This document shows positions 11,334-21,945 of a stretch of DNA of 64,000 nt, one piece after another; the first letter of the stretch is position 1, and every line of letters starts with the position of its first letter. This stretch comes from Adiantum capillus-veneris. Taxonomy: Eukaryota > Streptophyta > Polypodiopsida > Polypodiales > Pteridaceae. The stretch is from assembly GCA_014529385.2 (NCBI GenBank), contig CM043964.1, positions 132,900,420 to 132,964,419 of the forward strand, given 5' to 3'. Both the position numbers and the translations under genes were made by a program. Below the pieces are notes generated by a model that saw only the letters and a list, made by a program, of their open reading frames with translations, searched no databases and had not been told where the DNA came from.

Positions 11334-13396
11334 TGTAATGGAAATGGCCCATGAACTTTGAGAGTAGTGGAAATTAGAGATAGCACTTTTTTGGAAATAC
11401 TTTGTGAGCATAGAGGGTGAACTTAATTGATGGTAGGAACATAAACATAGAATCTACTTAACTTGGCATGAATAATACTTTTGCAAGAGAGAGAGTTTAG
11501 AGAATATGACAACAATTGAGGACCGAATTTATGTGGAGCCGGTCCCCCCTCCAATAGGCATTTGTATCATAGTTTCTCCCATCAAGAGAGACTTGGTACA
11601 ATATAATTGCAAAAAGCATTAACTATCCCAAGCCTCAGTCCCAAGGTCTCAAACACCTTCGAAGGTGGATGAGAGCTAGTAAGGAATGAGGGTAGGGAAG
11701 AGGAAGAAGAAACATTTCATAGGAGAAAGAATTAGTTCCTCGCTTATCATCACTCTTCTTTCTAGCATACATAATAGCATAGTAATGAAGATGGAGAAGA
11801 TGAAAAGCTTAAGCATTGAAGCGTGGCTCTTGGTTGGATTTTCATTCCATAGCCAAGAGTGTTGGTGTAGGTTCTCAACTTCTCTCCTAGCTTGGAGAAG
11901 GAGATGGAGCTCTTGCACTTTGCACTTCACACAATGAGAAGTGGGAGAGTATACCCCCCCAAGCATACCCCTAGCTTCCTTGGTCGGACCCCCCTTGTAG
12001 CTCACGCTTGAAGCTTATTGGACCCCTGCAAGACTAACCAATCACATGTAGGATGCATCACAAGCAACAAGGGTAGTCTTGGGATAAGTGTCCCCCTTTC
12101 CCCTTTGAGAGACAGGACTTGATAAATGCAGAAATAATTAATTAAATCCACTAAATTATCATTGGACCCCTTGGAAGGCCAACCAATAGGCTTTAGGCAC
12201 ACGATGAGGGCAACATGAGGAGGAGCTTGACAAGTGTGCCTTTTTCTTTCTTTGTACCAAGCTTGCCTTGTGCGAGGGTGTGTGTGTTCACTCTCATCCC
12301 CCTAGCTTTAGGGCTCACCCCCTCTCTTGTAGTGATGGGATTTGACATTTTGGACACCTTACCCCAAAGCACCTTAGTCAGCAAAAATGAAAAAGCACCT
12401 CAAGCCTCGATAGTGTTCCCACAAGCACCTGAGGCTCCCTAGTCGGCAAGCACCTCGAGCATCTTAGTCATCAAGCACGAAGCACCTTAGTCTTCAAGCA
12501 GGACAAGCACCTCAAGCATCTAAGTCAGCAAGCATGACAAGCACGTCAAGCTTGGGCCAGGTTCCCACCTCAAGCTCAGCCCTAGCTTACCTAAAACCAA
12601 AGGACTTTCTAACACTAACCTTTGGAGGTCTTTAAGGAAGCTAATCCTATGGTCTTTAAGCTCCATTATCTATCCTTGGTCTTTGAGAGGCCATCTCTCA
12701 TTTGATAAATACAAAAAATTTTAATTAAATCCACTAAATTATCATTGGACCCCATGGAAGGCCGACCAATAGGCTTTAGGCACACCACGAGGGCAACATG
12801 AGGAGGAGCTTGACTGAGTGTTCCTTTTGCTTTCTATGTACCAATCTTGCCTTGTGTGAGGGTGTGTGTGTTCTCTTCATCCCCCTAGATTTAGGGCTCA
12901 CCCCCTCTCTTGTAGGGATGGGATTTGACTTTTTGGACACCTTACCCCCAAGCACCTTAGTCAGCAAGCATGACAAAGCACCTTAGGCTCCCTAGTCGGC
13001 GGCAAGCACCTCAAGCATCTTAGCCATCAAGCACGATAAGCACCTCAAGCACCTTAGTCATCAAGCACGACAAGCACCTCAGCATCTTAGTCAGTAAGCA
13101 CGACAAGCACGCTTGGGTCGGGTTCCCACCTCAAGCTCAGCCCTAGCTTACCTAAAATCAAAGGACTTTTTAACACTAACCTTTGGAGGTCTTTAATAAA
13201 GCTAATCCTAAGGTCTTTAAGCTCCATTAGCTATCCTTGCTCTTTGTGGACCCCTTTACCATTGGCCCCGTGTTGAGATAGATCTAAAAGCACACGTCTA
13301 TATTATAATTCTCGTTCCTGTTTATTCTTCCACATTAAATGATCAATTTAATATGAGAAAATCATTTGGGTTGGTTAGATATTAGATTTTACGACA
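11334..13396 (-). repeat. 5' LTR of gypsy element C (2.06 kb)
   Basis: Read on the minus strand it starts TGTCGT (13396) and ends ATTACA (11334), next to the primer site. The first ~85 bases and the segment around ACGGGGCCAATGGTAAAGG resemble the A-family LTR, but the middle and end differ, so it is a related, longer LTR family. The extra length comes largely from an internal ~583-bp tandem duplication. The duplicate copy begins at 63670 and lacks about 510 bases equivalent to 11532-12043. The flank ACACC (13397-13401) would be the target duplication, but the partner is outside the window. Confidence 0.88.
12121..13250. repeat. ~583-bp tandem duplication inside C LTR, with short AAGCACCTC repeats
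   Basis: The block starting GATAAATGCA at 12121 recurs from 12704. Both copies carry CCACTAAATTATCATTGGAC, then a short-repeat zone (12370-12545 and 12950-13115). There, units such as AAGCACCTCAAGCATCTTAG and CATCAAGCACGACAAGCACC recur every 20-40 bases. The array lies in the U3 part of the LTR, where promoter elements would be; any regulatory role is inference. Confidence 0.85.
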
Positions 13397-14212
13397 ACAC
13401 CTACAATACTTTTTCTTCTTTTTGGATTAGTTACATCATGTTCGATAAGCTTATATGTCATGGCAGTTATTTTGGATGATTGCTGGCCTAATGTTCTCGG
13501 GAAGAATGATGTTCTTTGGCTAGTGTTTGATTAGGACAATCAGATTTCACCTTACTTTTGGTTGTCATCTTACTGATGTCTGTCATCCTACTGACAATGG
13601 GTTGCTATAATTGGGGAGGCTATATATATATCTTAGTAATTTTGATAATTGTTAAAAAGAAATTCTCTGTTAAACTTTTGTATTATTCTTTGACTGTTTC
13701 AGACTGTAGTGCTTGGACATATGCTTGAAACATAAACCTGGCCTACTATGCTACTGGTCTTGAGTTGTGCTTGACCTTGCTATGAATTGCTAAGACCTAC
13801 TAGCATGGTTCATACTCTCAGCTGGTTAGTGGTGTTTATTGGATTTCGTACTGTAGTCCTAGCTCTCAAATCTGACTGAGTATATGATTAGTTATTTGGA
13901 TTCTGGCTCTTGCTGGCTTTTTACTGATTCTGACTCTTGAAACAAGGATTTTTCCCGACCTAGATTTTGACGAGTTTCTCTCATCTGATAGTTTGTTGCA
14001 CATCAACATTGGCTCTGAGGAAACTTTTTTGATAATATTTTGATACTATTTGGCTACCAATCTATTCATGCAGTCACGTTTTGGATTGATGGATTGACAC
14101 TAACCTCTCTTTAACTACCCAAATATGGGAGGTAGTTGGGTTATGGTTAAATTTTTGGCACTCTGACAAAAAAATGTGATTGCTACGTGTGTTCTGGTGG
14201 CTCGGATTTGGT
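13397..14212. other. Spacer between gypsy C and CACTA D, no gene seen
   Basis: About 816 bases of AT-rich sequence with no credible open frame, RNA gene or recognised repeat. It could be old transposon or host intergenic DNA. Confidence 0.6.
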
Positions 14213-14240
14213 CACTACAAGAGGTTGTGTGCTCTTGTGA

Positions 14241-14490
14241 CGCTGTTAGCGACGGAAATACACTGGGTTTTTATAACCCCCGGCGTCGTTAAAACCGTCG
14301 CTAACAGCGTCGCTACGAGAGCGTCGCTATAGGCGTCGCTATATGCGTCGCTATGAGCGTCGCTATATAGCGACGCATATAGCGACGCCTATAGCGACGC
14401 TCATAGCGACGTTCTCACAGAAGAGTATAGCGACGCATATAGCGACGCTACAGAGCCATAAATAGCGACGCTTATAGCGACGCCTGAGAG
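14241..14490. repeat. Left subterminal repeat array and palindromes of CACTA D
   Basis: A perfect 15-bp inverted pair lies at 14241-14255 and 14295-14309 (CGCTGTTAGCGACGG and complement). Then copies of GCGTCGCTAT in forward orientation (14305-14370) face copies of ATAGCGACGC in reverse orientation (14371-14485), making a larger palindrome centred near 14370. In En/Spm elements such arrays bind the TNPA protein; here binding is inferred from position and repetition. Confidence 0.85.
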
Positions 14491-14823
14491 AATATTTTTT
14501 TGGTGGCAGGGCATTGAATGCCCTGCCACCCATCAACCATATTGTACTTGATTCACTTTTTAAAAAAAGTGCAAAGGTAGATAATAGACCCAAAATAGTC
14601 ACCCACAAGACGCATTGTTTGCAAAATTGACAATTGTACACATCATAGGCAAACTGAATTGATTGGCAAATGTAATAATGACAATTGTACAACATCATAG
14701 GCATAAAGAATTGATTGGCAAAAGGAATTGCGGTGACAAATGTAATAATATACATGGTTCAAAAAGACGTATAAAATCCGTCTCATGATACATAAGCTAT
14801 GAGAAACCCTAAACTAATGCTAT

Positions 14824-16161
14824 CTAGCTACGGCTAAACTGACGTCGTCTAATCAGACGTCTCATCGCGTCCAAGCGGCGTATCTGTCGGATTCTGCAAA
14901 AAAAGACAATAAGACAGTTTTCAGTAAATATAAACATATAACGACATTTATAAAACAATACAAAAAATAAAAAAGAGTAAACCCTAATACTAACCATGCC
15001 GCCGCGAGAACTGAGAATGTCCATCAGGGCGTTTAAGCCCTTCCTGCCTGCGTACTCGCGCTCGTACGGTGTGGGATCACGTCCTGTCATCGACCACTGT
15101 CAAAACATACAAAGATTTCATTATGTTAGAACTAAAAAACTCAGAAACCCTAAACTATCGAACATGCATAAAGAGCAATGTGAAAAGACTTACAAAATCG
15201 GCCTAAAATGATGCCCATCCACCGCTCCCCAAGTGGTGCGAGCTCCCTGCCTCTACTCGCGCTCTGGCTGCATCCTTTTGTTGCTTCCACTTGTCGGGAT
15301 TCTCGCGCGCTGCTTTCTTCGCATTCTTCCAATCTTCTTTGGCCAGCCAATCTAGCCTATTCCACCCATTCTTGATTGCTTTTTGCACTTCGGAACGCTT
15401 GTGTTTGCAGTATTCGCGCATTCGAATCTTCATCAGGTCTTCATTGAAGCGCTGATCCCGTGTTGGAACAGGAAACTCATCATGAAGTATGCTGATGACT
15501 CTGTTTTTTAAATCACTTGGTACTTCACTCCATTTGTTTAGTATATAGTGTCTAAACAGCTGAGAGCAAAGACCACGCATGCGCGAGATCACCTTCTTGC
15601 CGTCATCATCCATGATGATGCCGCCGCTGATGTCGACGGAGTAAGGCAAGCCCTCTGGCCGGTGACGCGTGAACCTGGGTGTCCCGGCAGGGGTCTCTAG
15701 CGGCGTGTCGATGGGGGTACGGACGTCAGGTGTCTCCACCGGCGTCTGGGTGCCGAAGCGAGGAGTGTCGAGTGGGGTGGCTCCTGGCGGAGTAGGTAGA
15801 GGTGTGTAGCTTCTAGGAACAGTCAGTCGTGCAAAACCTGGCGTAGATGGCGATGCTGTGGCTGGTGTGGGGGCGGGCAAAGAAGGGGAGGGTAAAGAGC
15901 CTCGTCGAACACGAGGCGGTGTGGAGGCATCGGTGGCGGAATCCCCACAACAACCGCCTCGCCACCACTAGAGCGCCGGTGTCTAGACGAGTGTGACGCT
16001 CGTCTCGTCGACGCCGAAGCTTCAGAGCGCGCCGAATGCTCTGAAAGAGAGGGAGATGTGGATGGTGTAGGAACGCGCGATGATGCGCCAGAGCGATGAC
16101 GCTCCACGTACCACTGTCTCTGCTGCGGTGACAAAGAAGAAAGAAACTCCTCATCATCCAT
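14824..16161 (-). pseudogene. Second CACTA gene (plant En/Spm transposase, TNPA/Transposase_24-like), disrupted
   Basis: Three exons are suggested: 16161-15194 (ATG of MDDEEFLSSLSPQQRQW), 15096-14995 and 14893-14824. The two introns have GT/AG ends (GTAAGT at 15193; GTTAGT at 14994). The first half is a Ser/Pro/Arg-rich low-complexity region. The second half has RHYILNKWSEVPSDLKNRVI, WLAKEDWKNAKKAARENPDKW and GSSHHLGSGG, typical of plant En/Spm transposase C-termini. The frame shifts near 15950: comparison with element E shows a shared GGCCGDSAT-type segment in another frame. A TAG follows GGWASF just before the first donor site. It probably encoded the subterminal-repeat-binding partner of tnp2; the role is inferred from the family. 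Confidence 0.78.
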
Positions 16162-16433
16162 ACCTGCATTAAACACACGAATATTTAAACTTAATATTGA
16201 ATGAATAGAGTAGACAATGATGCAAAGACCATTAAATACAATGACGTAATGACGCATATAAATACAATGACGCAATGAATCGAGTGATAGAAGAGGCAAG
16301 TCGAAAACTCAGAATTTTCAATCAAAAGATGTGAGCGCGAGTAGAAAAGAGCGTTATACACCATGGAAGCTACTTAGAGAGCCAGAGCTTTTACAACACG
16401 GAGCAAAATTGTTCAAATACAATATTTGTGGCT

Positions 16434-19400
16434 TTAAGAGATCTCTCTCTCATCCTCGCATAACTCAGCATAACTTCCTATATCTATATAGAGCTCTCCG
16501 TTTAAACACATATCCTCTGTTTCATTTTGTAGCTCCTCTGCATGCACCCCATATAGAGTAGTAGCATCTTGATGCTCGTCTGGCACCACCGCAGCGGCTT
16601 CTGATTGAGCATCTTCTCTGATCTCCTCCATTGATGTCGTTGTGATTGGCACATGGTAGCCTTCATACGTCCTTGCACTACGAGGGGCTACCTCTATGAC
16701 GTACCACCAGTTTGATGTAGACTTTGTAGGATGAAATACTACCTGCCAGAGCCACATAACTTACATGAGAGCTTTCAAGCACATAACTTGTAAAAGGGGG
16801 ATGTTAACTATTTATATACTTACTTGTTCACAATGCTCGGGTAGTACGAAAGTGTCTCTTAGGTCAGTCCATTTCTTAGTAGAATCCACCCCAAGAAAAT
16901 CAGACTCTCCTCTACGCACAGTAGCGTTGCGACCCTCCATGATTATCTTGAACCATTGCACGTCGAACAAGTCGACAAAAAATCCTCTGTAATCGATCCT
17001 CAAAATCTCTTGCAGCGTGCCGAAGTAAGTGAGTTCCCCCACCACGGGATCTGCATCAGAGGAACGTCGTCGACTAGACTGTTCAAATTTTGCCATGATT
17101 CCACAATCTTGAGTAAAACGCTTTTTGTCGATTCGTTCCACCCTAAAATGTCAACCTTTACACCATGCTGCTGTGTATGACTTATACTACAACGAACAAA
17201 GATTATGAGTGGCCGTTCAAACGTTTATAAATAAAGTCACTTGCTAGTCGTACATTGCAAACTTACCTTGGTCGCGCAACCCCGAGAGTACTCCCACTCT
17301 TCTTCAGTCACTTCGTCACCGCATTGTTGTGCGCTTTTCAATTGGTTGTGTAACCATCTTAAGCTCATGAAGGTTGGTAGGCTCTCCAGAACCGCTGGAT
17401 AGTGCATCGGTGGTCGTCTTCCCCGTCTCCACTCGATTCATGCCCTTTGTCGCTCTTGCTTTGCATCCTCATATTGTGAAATCCACTTTTGCATCACTGG
17501 ATTGTGAAGCATGCAAAATCGGTTGATTTTAGCCTCTAGATCTTCCGTCATCTTCTTCTCAACACCGAGATTGCACATGACAATCCCAGATATGCGCTCA
17601 TCATCTATGGTTCGCCATAGCGTGTCCCGGGATTTATCAAATCCGTCTAGCCACTCTCCAATGTACACTAGGGACTCTGATACCAACCAACCTTCTGCCA
17701 TGCTACCCTCCGGACGTGCCTTTTGACGCACATATCCCTTAAGCGTTTTCATGAAACGCTCTAAGAAGAACATCCATCTGGAATGAACTGTGCCAGCTAT
17801 TTCCACCTCATCAACTATGTGAACAAGAAGATGCACCTGAATGGTTAGTATTGTAGTAGGAAAATGTTTCTCAAACATGCACACAAGCTTCGCAGCATTT
17901 AGTTTGGCGAATGGTATGGAATCTACGTCGATCTCCTTTTGTGAGATCCATTGCACCAGCTTTGCAAGTTTGTAGATTGTGTTACGGATGTCGAGAGACA
18001 AACATCCCTCAATGGCAACCGGTAAAATAAACTGTAAAGTATGTGCAGCAATGATATTAAAGTCCACATTTTATGCAATGATATTAAAGTCCACTATGAA
18101 CGTACCTGACACATTTTATGCCAATTGTGTGACTTCAAACCGGTAAGCTTTCCTTCTTTAGTAAAACACGTTCGGAGCGAGTGCATTACGCCAGTGGGGG
18201 TCCGCAAAGATCGAATGGCCTCTTTTACTTTGCGTTCTTGGGCTCCTGTGAAAATCCATGGTGCTTTAGGAAGTTTTATCGATCCAGCAGACGCTGTTTG
18301 CGGCCAATATTGCTCCATACGATCCACATTTCTAACGTCAACTCTGGCTCCCAAAGTATCTTTCTTGCCGGTCAAATGGTCCCATAGTAGATTACCCACA
18401 TTCTTGAATATGTGCATTGGATCGAGCAAGTGATTGATCACGAGTCGGGGCCAGTATGGTAACTCGTACCATAGAGATAGTCTCTTCATCCCTGGAGGCA
18501 ATCCGTCATCGCACATCTCCTTCTGCTCTAACCATGCTTGTGCAGACATCCTTGGTGGCTCTCTTCCCAAAAAGCCGTCGCGTAACACATGATTCTCCGG
18601 AAGATACGCTTGATGACCTTCGTAGATTTGCTTCTTCAGTGAGGGTGCCCTACGTGCATTCAGTCTAGGTCCACATGTGACACATGCTCTGTATCCGCTT
18701 GTTTGAAGCCCTGCATGTATAAACATGATAATAGATCAACTATGGGCAAAAACAAGATTTACAGTGTCTGAGTGAGGAGTGTCAATAGATCACCTGAGCA
18801 TTCTGTTAGCCCGAGATAGTCATGCATGGTCCACATTAGAATACCTCTGATCAAAGCATTCCGTCGTCCTGTGTGTCGGCTCATATCCACCACCTCTATG
18901 CCAATCCACAATTGTTGTAGCTCTTCCAATAGTGGACGAAGATACACATCCATATTCCCCACTTTATATCGCCCTGGCACAATCAAGCTTAGCCATAGGT
19001 GCCCCTTCTTCGTAGTCAACCACGGGGGAATGTTGTAGTTGACGATGACAACGGGCCATACACTGTAAGATGTTGATCTTTGACCAAATGGATTTACGCC
19101 ATCCATAGCCAGGCCTAAGCGCAAATTTCGAGCTTCCCTGGCAAAATCCGACCATGTTCCATCTATATGTTTCCAGGCTGCGCAATCTGCAGGAATTCGT
19201 AGCACACCATCCGAAGATTTATTCTCCTCATGCCATGATGCTAGGGCGGCCATGGACTTACATTCGAAGAAATGCTTGATGCGAGGAAGCAAAGGAAAAT
19301 GTCGCAAAACCTTTTGTGGAATTTTTGTCCCGTGGAGATCTACTCGATATCTTTCGGAATCACATTTCGGACACTTCTCCATGTCTGTGTACTCCCCTCT

Positions 19401-20162
19401 GAAAAGAATGCAGTCATTAGGACAAGCGTGGATAGAATTGTAATCCATCCCCAAGTTTCGCAAAATCTTTCTTGCTTCATCTCGGGAATCTGGCATCACA
19501 TTGTCAGCTGGTAGAATGTGCTCTTTCAGCAATCTACACAACATAAAAATATGATACAGTCGTGTAAAAATCTATCAGATCATTATACATTTAGAGTTCT
19601 ATTAAAGTAAACTAATTGTAATAGATCACCTGAAAAGCGCTGTGACGCTAGTGTCACTCCATCCAAACTTTGCCTGCATGTTGAGAAGAACCAGGAGTGC
19701 TTTCAATCTAGACATACGTGCTCCATTATACAATGACGTATCGGCTTCACTTTTCATATCATCATAGATAAGCCTTTCTGAATCCATGATCGTCTCGATC
19801 ATTTCATCAATCTCGGGCTCAAACATTGCCTCGTTGGGAATGTGCTCTGCATGATCATCCCTCGAGCTGTCAGAGGCTACATCTTGTGGCCTCACATATG
19901 CTGCTTGACCAAAGCGCCTGCGAACACGTCTATTGGGTTGCAAGATTGCTGCTTGTTGGCCAGCGTCAGAGTCCGACGAGTTATAATTGGCAACAACTCG
20001 ATCTATAATAGATGGATCGAACTCGCCAAATTCGCGAACGTGCTGCAAAGAAACACGTCTTGTCTGTCGCACAGCATGCTTGCATTGATTACAAGGACAT
20101 AAGACCCTCGTTGAGAGATAGGTGTTTCGGTTGGACGGTCCCACATCCTCGTCGCTACTCAT
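16434..20162 (-). pseudogene. tnp2-family CACTA transposase, six exons, two in-frame TGA codons
   Basis: Exons by splice-site reading are 20162-19630, 19533-18794, 18710-18106, 18031-17267, 17186-16824 and 16742-16434. The introns are short (74-96 bp, GT..AG), and the total is 1105 codons including the terminal stop. The N-terminus has a Cys-rich motif (CPCNQCK, residues ~22-28). The tnp2 domain spans exons 2-3 (HACPNDCILFRGEY, LGLAMDGVNPFG, LLDPMHIFKNVG). A DUF4218-like region is in exon 4 (HLLVHIVDEVEIAG, RWMFFLERFMKTLKG), and a DUF4216-like region in exons 5-6 (VDSTKKWTDL). The phases join cleanly, but TGA occurs in frame at 17440-17438 (exon 4) and 17153-17151 (exon 5). The product would cut and paste the element by binding its ends in the nucleus. 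Otherwise the gene looks intact, so the loss of function is recent. Confidence 0.9.
19534..19629 (-). other. Intron 1 of tnp2 gene (example splice junctions)
   Basis: The donor reads TTTTCAG|GTGATC and the acceptor TTGTGTAG|ATTG, keeping the frame (ALFR into LLKEHILP). Similar GTGATC and GTACGT/GTAAGT donors bound the other introns (18711-18793, 18032-18105, 17187-17266, 16743-16823). Confidence 0.8.
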
Positions 20163-20224
20163 AATGAGGATAAAAAACTTATAACCTGGACAACAAATTT
20201 AATATTCTATTGGCATTCTTCGTC

Positions 20225-20284
<60 letters not shown>

Positions 20285-20302
20285 ACCTCACATTCTCTAG
20301 TC
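20163..20302. promoter_or_regulatory. Candidate bidirectional promoter of CACTA D
   Basis: Only 140 bases separate the tnp2 start (20162, minus) from a conserved plus-strand ATG (20303). The interval holds a (CT)27 run at 20229-20282 and ends in CTCACATTCTCTAGTC, which is also found directly before the equivalent ATG in element E (46157-46172). A shared promoter is inferred from the head-to-head layout. Confidence 0.5.
20229..20282. repeat. (CT)n microsatellite
   Basis: About 27 CT units lie within the interval between divergent genes of CACTA D. Element E has no such run at the equivalent place. Confidence 0.95.
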
Positions 20303-20358
20303 ATGTCCAATCCCCGCACACCTCGGTCTAGAGGTGCACGGAGATCAGAACCACCGGG
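20303..20358 (+). CDS. Conserved small divergent exon of CACTA (unknown basic peptide)
   Basis: The ATG opens MSNPRTPRSRGARRSEPP, closely matched in element E at 46173 (MPDLRTPRSRGARRSGPP). Both are followed by GT (GGGTTATA; GGTAAATC) as if at a splice donor. The two elements are otherwise strongly diverged, so about 90% identity over ~75 bases, including the untranslated bases before the ATG, is notable. No downstream exon is recognised, and the short Arg-rich peptide matches no family I know. It could instead be a conserved non-coding site. Confidence 0.4.
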
Positions 20359-20570
20359 TTATAATCTCGTCTTTATTGGTCAATACCTATATTTGTGGGT
20401 ACAAGAAATCTACACACCCACGTCTACATGATACTGCATGTAGTGGACAAAATCCCTTTGCCTCTTCTCTAGCTGTAGCACTTCACTTCATCTTAACATC
20501 TTTTCACAGTAGATCTTTTCACTGTTCGTCTAACTCTAAACCCTAAACCGTAAGTAATTCTTGCGTGGAC

Positions 20571-20960
20571 TCGATCTAACGTAAATAAGCGTAAATCTAA
20601 ATAAACGTAAATCTAACTAAAAATAAAGCTAAATCTAATTTAACATAAGTCTAATGACTAGAGGTTGTCTAGATGGTCATTGTGTCGGGGATGTAGTGAC
20701 TCTTGCCGCCCTGAAGATCCACCTTCTTCCCTATCTTCTGAAGACATTTCACCAGTACTTTTGGATCGACGGAGCCCACCATGAGTGAAGGCAGCAATAC
20801 CCTATATTCCATTGAGGGCTTTCTTCACCCGCTTCATGCAGGCATCGCAGTCTATGGAGACCCGCATCTAATCTAATATAACGTAAATCTAAATCTAGCT
20901 TAAATAAACGTAAATCTAGTTAAAAATAAACCTAAATCTAATTTAATGTAAGTCTACATA
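20571..20960. repeat. ~80-bp direct repeats flanking the HMA fragment
   Basis: AT-rich blocks built on AAATAAACGTAAATCTA and AAATCTAATTTAA occur at about 20578-20655 and again at 20876-20955, about 300 bases apart. They bracket the HMA-like sequence on both sides. Confidence 0.8.
20669..20867 (-). pseudogene. Captured fragment of a heavy-metal-associated (HMA) domain gene
   Basis: From an ATG at 20867 the minus strand reads MRVSIDCDACMKRVKKALNG, with the metal-binding C-x-x-C motif. In another frame it continues VDPKVLVKCLQKIGKKVDL and ends in a TAG at 20671-20669. Together these give the start and end of a ~70-residue HMA (ATX1/HIPP-like) domain, broken by a TAG after ALNGI and a frameshift near 20780. 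Metallochaperone-like HMA proteins bind copper or other metals through the two cysteines. This domain is not part of CACTA machinery, so it is probably host sequence captured by the transposon. Confidence 0.72.
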
Positions 20961-20999
20961 TAACCTAATCTTTAACGTCTTTTAAGATAGTTTCCTACG

Positions 21000-21445
21000 A
21001 CGTTATAACTCTCTTCTTCCTGTGTGTGTGCGCGTGTGTGGATGTGTGTGCCAATAAAAAGAGATAAATGGTATAACATTTCTATCACCCATGCCAAGTA
21101 TGATAGATTGATTATGCCATTTCCCTCTTGAATAATAGGTCTTCAGTTCAACTCCTCGTCGGCTAGATCTTTAGGTCTTTTAATTTTAATTAGTTTCCTA
21201 CGACGCTCCCTTAGTTTCTCTCTCTTTCTCTCTCAATGTGTGTGCGTTTTTTTGGATCGTATGCATGTTTTCTCTCTCTTTTCCTCTCTCAATGTGTGCG
21301 TTTTTTGTTTATGCATGTTCTCTCTCTCTTTTCCTCTCTCAATGCGTGCGTTTTTTGTTTATGCATGCTCTCTCTCTCTCTTTTTCTCTCTCAATGTGTG
21401 TGTGCATTCTTTGTTTATGTATGTGTGTGCGTTTTTGTTTTTGTT

Positions 21446-21491
<46 letters not shown>

Positions 21492-21613
21492 AACACTATG
21501 TGTGTGTGTGTATGTGTGTGTGTGAGAGAGAGAGAGAGGGAGAGAGAAAGAGGGGAAGGGAACATGAGAATGAGGAGAGGGAAGGAGCATACCTGGCTCT
21601 CCTTCCTCTCCTC

Positions 21614-21644
<31 letters not shown>

Positions 21645-21647
21645 GAG

Positions 21648-21683
<36 letters not shown>

Positions 21684-21700
21684 GGGAGAGCGTTACCTGC
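21000..21700. repeat. Low-complexity block with short tandem repeats in CACTA D
   Basis: The block contains three ~55-60-bp units based on CTCTCTCAATGTGTGCG plus TTTATGCATG (21230-21420), (TC)n at 21450-21488, and TG runs near 21498-21524 and 21617-21644. GA runs lie near 21522-21540 and 21652-21680. The long open frames here (Ser/Leu or Cys/Val strings) follow from the repeats and are not genes. Confidence 0.9.
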
Positions 21701-21780
21701 TCTTTGCTTGAGGGCGTCGAAAAACTCAGATCTGAGATCTGAGTTTTTGGGCGCGCTCGGTTATTTTTTTTACCCCAGCT

Positions 21781-21945
21781 GGCGTCGCTATGAGCGTCGC
21801 TATAAGCGTCGCTATGAGCGTCGCTATAAGCGTCGCTATGAGCGTCGCAAATTTACAAATAAATTTGCGACGCTCATAGCGACGCTCATAGCGACGCCAG
21901 GAAATTTTTTTTTGAGCGTCGCTGTGTGAGCGTCGCTAATATGAA
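21781..21945. repeat. Right subterminal repeat array of CACTA D
   Basis: Six or more GCGTCGCTAT(A/G)A copies run forward at 21781-21850, followed by reverse copies (GCGACGCTCATAGCGACG, 21866-21897) and forward copies again to 21940. The motif is the same as at the left end. AAATTTGCGACGCTC repeats facing GCGTCGCAAATTTAC make a further hairpin near 21840-21880. Confidence 0.88.

Noticed and set aside
11676-12005. 109-residue minus-strand frame
   Set aside because: It lies wholly inside the non-coding LTR of gypsy C and is missing from the equivalent LTR at 63866.
21236-21742. Overlapping open frames of up to 168 residues on both strands
   Set aside because: The products are Ser/Leu, Cys/Val or Arg/Glu strings created by CT, TG and GA repeats; no domain and no start context.
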